In this document: piece by piece, positions 32,080 to 35,743 of the stretch
Numbering within the stretch: the first letter of the stretch is position 1
Layout of the letters: each line of letters opens with the position of its first letter
Assembly (NCBI GenBank): GCA_905200545.1
Contig: CAJKKQ010000024.1
Span: forward strand, 1-35,743
Length of the DNA: 35,743 nucleotides
From: an uncultured Oscillibacter sp.
Lineage (GTDB): Bacteria; Bacillota; Clostridia; Oscillospirales; Oscillospiraceae
Direction: 5' to 3'
Notes under the pieces: generated by a model
What the model saw: only the letters and a program-made list of their open reading frames with translations
Told to the model about the DNA's origin: nothing
The model's database searches: none
Program-made: the position numbers and the translations under genes

Positions 32080-32583
32080 TTATTCCGCCCAGGTCTTGCC
32101 CAGACGGCGGTACATGGTCTTTTTCACAGCCCGCAGGATATTTTCATACCCGGTGCAGCGGCAAAGGTGGCCGGAGAGGAGCTTGCGAAGCTCCGCATCG
32201 GTGTACTCCTTCCCGCTCTCCAGGATCTCCCAGGCGGTGAGGATGAAGCCCGGCGTGCAGAAGCCGCACTGGATGGCCGCCTCCTCCACAAAAGCCTGCT
32301 GGATATCGCTGAGCTCGCCGTTGGGGCCCAGGAGCCCCTCCAGGGTGGTGATGTGCTTGCCCTCCGCCCAGACGGCCAGGTAAATGCAGGAGTTGAAGGA
32401 CTCCCCATCGATGATGACGGTACAGGCGCCGCACTCGCCTACCTCACAGCCCTTTTTCACGCTGGTCATGCGGTAGTCGTTGCGCAGCATATCCGTCAGG
32501 CTGGCCCGGACATCCACCGTCCGCTCCGTGGCCTTGCCGTTGAGGGTGAAATGGACCGTCTGATACTGCATCTCATGTGCCAT
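32080..32583 (-). CDS. xdhC: Xanthine dehydrogenase 2Fe-2S subunit
   Basis: The 167-residue small subunit carries two 2Fe-2S clusters. The plant-ferredoxin cluster uses C46, C51, C54 and C66 (KKGCEVGECGAC). The second, four-helix cluster uses C106, C109, C141 and C143 (QCGFCTPG and CRCTGY). It moves electrons from the molybdenum site to the FAD subunit. The ATG at 32581-32583 overlaps the xdhB stop (TAATG). The naming follows E. coli xdhABC, where C is the Fe-S subunit. It is last in the operon, and a terminator follows. Confidence 0.96.
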   Translation of the reverse strand: MAHEMQYQTVHFTLNGKATERTVDVRASLTDMLRNDYRMTSVKKGCEVGECGACTVIIDGESFNSCIYLAVWAEGKHITTLEGLLGPNGELSDIQQAFVEEAAIQCGFCTPGFILTAWEILESGKEYTDAELRKLLSGHLCRCTGYENILRAVKKTMYRRLGKTWAE

Positions 32584-33464
32584 TAGAGCTCACCTCCCGC
32601 CAGTTTCACCGCTTCGATAAAGGCCCGCTTGGCGCTCTCCACCGCGATGTGCATCCGGAAATCCTTTGCAGCACGCCAAGAGTCCCGGGGATTGATGTCT
32701 TCTTTCACTGCCTGGGCAAAACGCTCCGCCAGGTCCATGGAGACGATCTGGCCGGCTGCCAGCGCCTCTGCCGTGGCTGCCCGCAGGGGCACGGGGCCCG
32801 CTACGCCAAAGGCCACTCTGGCCCGCTCCACCGTCTTTTTATCGGCGGAGAGGCGGACGTTGACGGACGTGCCCAGGGTGGCGATGTCCATGGCATTGCG
32901 CATGGCATATTTAATATAGTGGCCAAAAGTATCAAGATAGCTGTCTTTTGGAATGAGAATGGCGGTCTGGATCTCTCCGTCCCGGATATCCACCTTGCCG
33001 GCCTTGATGTAGAAGTCGTGGATGGGCTGGCGGCGGATGCCCTCAGGGCCCGTCAGCTCCACAATGGCGTCATAGGCGTGGAGAGTGGATGCGGAGTCGG
33101 CGGAGGTGACACCGTTGCAGGTATTGCCGCCGATGGTGCCGATGTTGCGGATCTGGGGACCGCCCACCTGGTCCACCGCTTCTCCCAGAACATTGATGTA
33201 CTGCTGAATCAGAGGATCCCGGGTGATGTGGGAGAAGCTGGTGAGGGAGCCGATACGAAGGGTGCCGTCCTCCTCCATCTTCACGCCCCGGAGCTCATCC
33301 AGACCGTAAATGGAGATCAGCTCCTTGCCGGCCCGTTTGCCCTCCCGCATCTGCACCAGCACGTCGGACCCGCCAGCGATGATCTGGGCCTCGGGATGGG
33401 CCAGGCGGAGGGCCACGGCGTCGGCCACACTGGCAGCCTGATACAATGCTTTCATATCATACAT
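32583..33464 (-). CDS. xdhB: Xanthine dehydrogenase FAD-binding subunit
   Basis: The 293-residue medium subunit of the molybdenum hydroxylase family has the FAD-loop IAGGSDVLVQMREG and the second FAD motif GGPQIRNIGTIGGNTCNG, then a CO-dehydrogenase-flavoprotein-type C-terminal domain. Length matches E. coli XdhB. It passes electrons from the Fe-S clusters to NAD or another carrier. The ATG at 33462-33464 is 8 bases after GGAGGG. It is between xdhA (15-base gap) and xdhC (1-base overlap). Confidence 0.96.
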   Translation of the reverse strand: MYDMKALYQAASVADAVALRLAHPEAQIIAGGSDVLVQMREGKRAGKELISIYGLDELRGVKMEEDGTLRIGSLTSFSHITRDPLIQQYINVLGEAVDQVGGPQIRNIGTIGGNTCNGVTSADSASTLHAYDAIVELTGPEGIRRQPIHDFYIKAGKVDIRDGEIQTAILIPKDSYLDTFGHYIKYAMRNAMDIATLGTSVNVRLSADKKTVERARVAFGVAGPVPLRAATAEALAAGQIVSMDLAERFAQAVKEDINPRDSWRAAKDFRMHIAVESAKRAFIEAVKLAGGEL

Positions 33465-33479
33465 AGGTGGTTCCCTCCT

Positions 33480-35729
33480 TTATTCCTCGATGAGCCCCGC
33501 CTCTTTGAACTTGCGGTAGAGGACGTGAGGCGTGATGGGACAGGCGTCAAAGGCGACGCCGGTGGCGTTCAAAATGGCGTTGCGGATGGCAGGGGCAGGA
33601 GAACAGGCCGGGGGCTCGCCCAGGGCTTTGGTGCCGTAAGGCGAAGTGGGCTCCGCATTCTCCACAAAAGCCGCCTGCAGCGTGGGATGGTCCATAAAGG
33701 TGGAGAGCTTGTAGTCCAGGAGGTTGTTGTTCAGGGGCTTGCCGGTCTTTTCGTCGAACTTCAGCTCCTCGGAAAGGCCATAGCCGATGCCCATGGACAT
33801 GCCGCCGTGTACCTGGGCCTCCGCCAGAGCGGGGTTGATGAGGGTGCCGCAGTCGTGGACGTTGACGATGTTCAAAAGCGTTACCTTGCACATGGGGATA
33901 TCCACTTCCACCTCGGCAAAGGAGCAGCCGAAGGAGTAGGCGTTGGACTTGATCTGGGCCGTGGTCTCGGCGGTGATGTGCTGGCTGTGCTCCAGGGAGT
34001 AGAGGCTCTCGGTGGCCAGATCCCCCAGGGACTTGAGCACCCGGCCGTCGCTCTTGCGGATGATCTGGCCATCCACCAGGTCCAGGTTGGAAACCGGCAT
34101 CCGGGTCTGCTCGTGGGCAATGTCCAGGATCCGCTCCCGCAGGGCCTTGGCAGTCTGGATGATGGAGAAGCCGCCGATGTAGGTCTGGCGGGAGGCGTAG
34201 GCACCGGTGCCGTAGGGCGTCACGTCGGTATCCTGGGAGGAGACCACGTGGACATCGGAGAGGGGCACGCCCACCGCATCCGCCACCATCTGGGAATAGG
34301 CAGTGTCGCAGCCTTGGCCGATCTCCGTCTCACCGGTCTGGAACTGGAGGGAGCCGTCCTGATTGACCACCATGCGGCAGGAGGAGGACTCCAGAGAGAT
34401 GGGCCACACGGCGGTATTGTACCAGAACACCGCCATACCCACACCACGGCGGATGGGACCGGTCTGGTTCTTGTAGAGCTCGTACTTGCGGCGGTAGTCC
34501 AGCAGTTCCATGCCCTTGTCCAGGCACTGGTTGAAGGTGTCGCTGTAAAGCTCGTTCTTGGAGAAGGGATCCGTATACCCCACAGGCATCAGATTCTTAC
34601 GGCGGAAGGCCTCCGGCTCCATGCCGATTGCCTTGCAGATATCATCGATGTGGCACTCTCCGGCAAACATGGCCTGAGGGATGCCGTAGCCCCGCATGGC
34701 GCCCGCGGAGGGCCGGTTGGTGAATACCGTCCAGCAGTCACACTCCAGATTGTCGCAGGGGTAGAGCTGGGGGAAGGCGCCCATGCCCTTGGCCACGATG
34801 CCGTGGCCGTGGGAGGCGTAGGCTCCCTGGTTGGAGAAAGCCTCGAACTTCCGGGCAACCAATGTGCCGTCCTTGCGGACATAGGAGATGATATGGGTGC
34901 GGATGGCGTGGCGGACGCGGTTGGAGACAAAGGTCTCTTCCCGGGTGCACTCCAGCTTCACCAGACGGCCGCCCACCTGGGTGGAAAGCCAGGCGCACAG
35001 CGGCTCGTACAGCGCGTCCTGCTTGTTGCCGAAGCCGCCGCCGATGTAGGGCTTGATGATGCGGACCTTGCCCCAGGGGATCCCCAGCGCCTGGCCCACC
35101 ACCCGGCGGACGATGTGGGGGATCTGGGTGGAGGTCACCACCACCACCCGGCCGGCCTCCATATAGGCAAAGCAGCCGTGGTTTTCAATGTGGCAGTGCT
35201 GCACCGTGGGGGTGTCGTACCAGCCCTCCACCTTGATGAGGCCCGGCTCCTGGCGGGCGGCCTCGTAGTTGCCCCTGCGGATATCCGTATGAGCCAGGAT
35301 GTTGTTTTGGTACTTCTCGTGGAGCTGGGGAGCGCCGTCGGCCATGGCCTCCTGCACGTCCAGCACAAAGGGCAGCTCCTCGTACTCCACTTTCAGGGCC
35401 CGTACGCCCTGCATGGCGGCCACCTCATCCTCAGCAATGACCGCCGCCACCTCGTCGCCATAGTAGCGGACATGGCGGTTCATCAGCAGGCGGTCCGCCA
35501 CATCCTGATGGGCGGGATCTGTGGACCAGGGATGGCCTGCCGTGGGGAAGGGGATATCCGGCACATCGAAGCAGGTGAGGACTTTCACCACGCCGGGAAT
35601 GGCCTCCGCCGCGGAAGTGTCGATGGACTTGACATAGCCGTGGGCGATGGTGGAATGGCAGATCTTGGCCACCAGGGCGCTGCGGTCACAAAGGTCGTCC
35701 GTATAATTTGCACGGACTGTGGAATTCTC
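33480..35729 (-). CDS. xdhA: Xanthine dehydrogenase molybdenum-binding subunit, N-terminus interrupted at window edge
   Basis: The open frame of about 750 codons matches the XdhA type of large subunit, which holds the molybdenum cofactor and hydroxylates purines. Motifs are TAGHPWSTDPAHQDVADR, QHCHIENHGCFAYME, PYIGGGFGNKQD, SAGAMRGYGIPQ, EIGQGCDT and GEPP near the C-terminus, containing the catalytic-type glutamate. Clear similarity starts before the first usable start codon (GTG, 35670-35672): the frame reads ANYTDDLCDRSAL just upstream, and further out VDA, then TAG (35730-35732), then ENSTVRANYTDD, against a family pattern VDAxxKVTGRAxYTDD. So the coding region continues past the right edge, with a stop inside it that is either real or an assembly error. 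Confidence 0.9.
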   Translation of the reverse strand, partial: ENSTVRANYTDDLCDRSALVAKICHSTIAHGYVKSIDTSAAEAIPGVVKVLTCFDVPDIPFPTAGHPWSTDPAHQDVADRLLMNRHVRYYGDEVAAVIAEDEVAAMQGVRALKVEYEELPFVLDVQEAMADGAPQLHEKYQNNILAHTDIRRGNYEAARQEPGLIKVEGWYDTPTVQHCHIENHGCFAYMEAGRVVVVTSTQIPHIVRRVVGQALGIPWGKVRIIKPYIGGGFGNKQDALYEPLCAWLSTQVGGRLVKLECTREETFVSNRVRHAIRTHIISYVRKDGTLVARKFEAFSNQGAYASHGHGIVAKGMGAFPQLYPCDNLECDCWTVFTNRPSAGAMRGYGIPQAMFAGECHIDDICKAIGMEPEAFRRKNLMPVGYTDPFSKNELYSDTFNQCLDKGMELLDYRRKYELYKNQTGPIRRGVGMAVFWYNTAVWPISLESSSCRMVVNQDGSLQFQTGETEIGQGCDTAYSQMVADAVGVPLSDVHVVSSQDTDVTPYGTGAYASRQTYIGGFSIIQTAKALRERILDIAHEQTRMPVSNLDLVDGQIIRKSDGRVLKSLGDLATESLYSLEHSQHITAETTAQIKSNAYSFGCSFAEVEVDIPMCKVTLLNIVNVHDCGTLINPALAEAQVHGGMSMGIGYGLSEELKFDEKTGKPLNNNLLDYKLSTFMDHPTLQAAFVENAEPTSPYGTKALGEPPACSPAPAIRNAILNATGVAFDACPITPHVLYRKFKEAGLIEE

Positions 35730-35743
35730 CTAGGCATCTACCC

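Noticed and set aside
1..35743. tRNA genes, rRNA, CRISPR arrays, transposases, prophage
   Set aside because: No cloverleaf, no regularly spaced direct repeats, and no recombinase or phage gene could be seen on either strand.

Overview
The window looks like a contig from a GC-rich, low-oxygen gut Bacillota of the Oscillospiraceae type (Flavonifractor/Lawsonibacter/Oscillibacter-like). This rests on AGGAGG ribosome sites, sigma-A promoters with 17-bp spacers, TTG and GTG starts, the ylxM-ffh-rpsP-khpA-rimM-trmD block, the YfmF/YfmH peptidase pair, an Fe-S aldo/keto reductase and a clostridial-type ATP PEP carboxykinase. Genus is inference. I saw no rRNA, tRNA, CRISPR array, insertion sequence or phage gene.

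Layout. (1) 1-8126, plus strand: end of ygeY, then ygeW (knotted carbamoyltransferase) and carbamate kinase, followed by a complete BMP-lipoprotein/ABC importer of the nucleoside (NupNOPQ) type. (2) 8246-15780: a PAP2 membrane protein, then minus-strand yfmF-yfmH-lgt-folD from one strong promoter, an M19 dipeptidase and a DUF819 membrane protein. (3) 15916-20775: the translation and protein-targeting block, interrupted by two minus-strand paralogous small membrane proteins. (4) 20818-23837: a copper operon copA-csoR-copZ with two CsoR-type operators in and just after its promoter. (5) 23950-27935: a 3D-domain cell-wall protein with a structured leader, rsmA and PEP carboxykinase. (6) 28040-31920: a Crp-like protein with no DNA-binding domain, a small hypothetical protein, the Fe-S aldo/keto reductase, a lipoprotein, a ModE-like wHTH regulator and a cytidylate-kinase-like protein. 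(7) 32032-35743, minus strand: xdhC, xdhB and xdhA, the last running to the right edge.

Both ends carry parts of the anaerobic purine (xanthine/urate) catabolic set linked to selenium/molybdenum hydroxylases. XdhABC would oxidise purines. YgeY and YgeW would act on ring-opened ureido intermediates. Carbamate kinase would recover ATP from carbamoyl phosphate, and the importer next to them could bring in the purine. The ModE-like regulator is a plausible link to molybdenum supply.

Most unusual are a string of six different perfect hairpins between ygeY and ygeW, with a shorter string between ygeW and carbamate kinase; a divergent promoter pair that shares one self-palindromic -35 hexamer; and an in-frame TAG inside the conserved N-terminus of xdhA at the contig edge. 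Gaps between genes are short. The only one above 300 bases (23783-24102) holds a terminator, a promoter and a structured leader.
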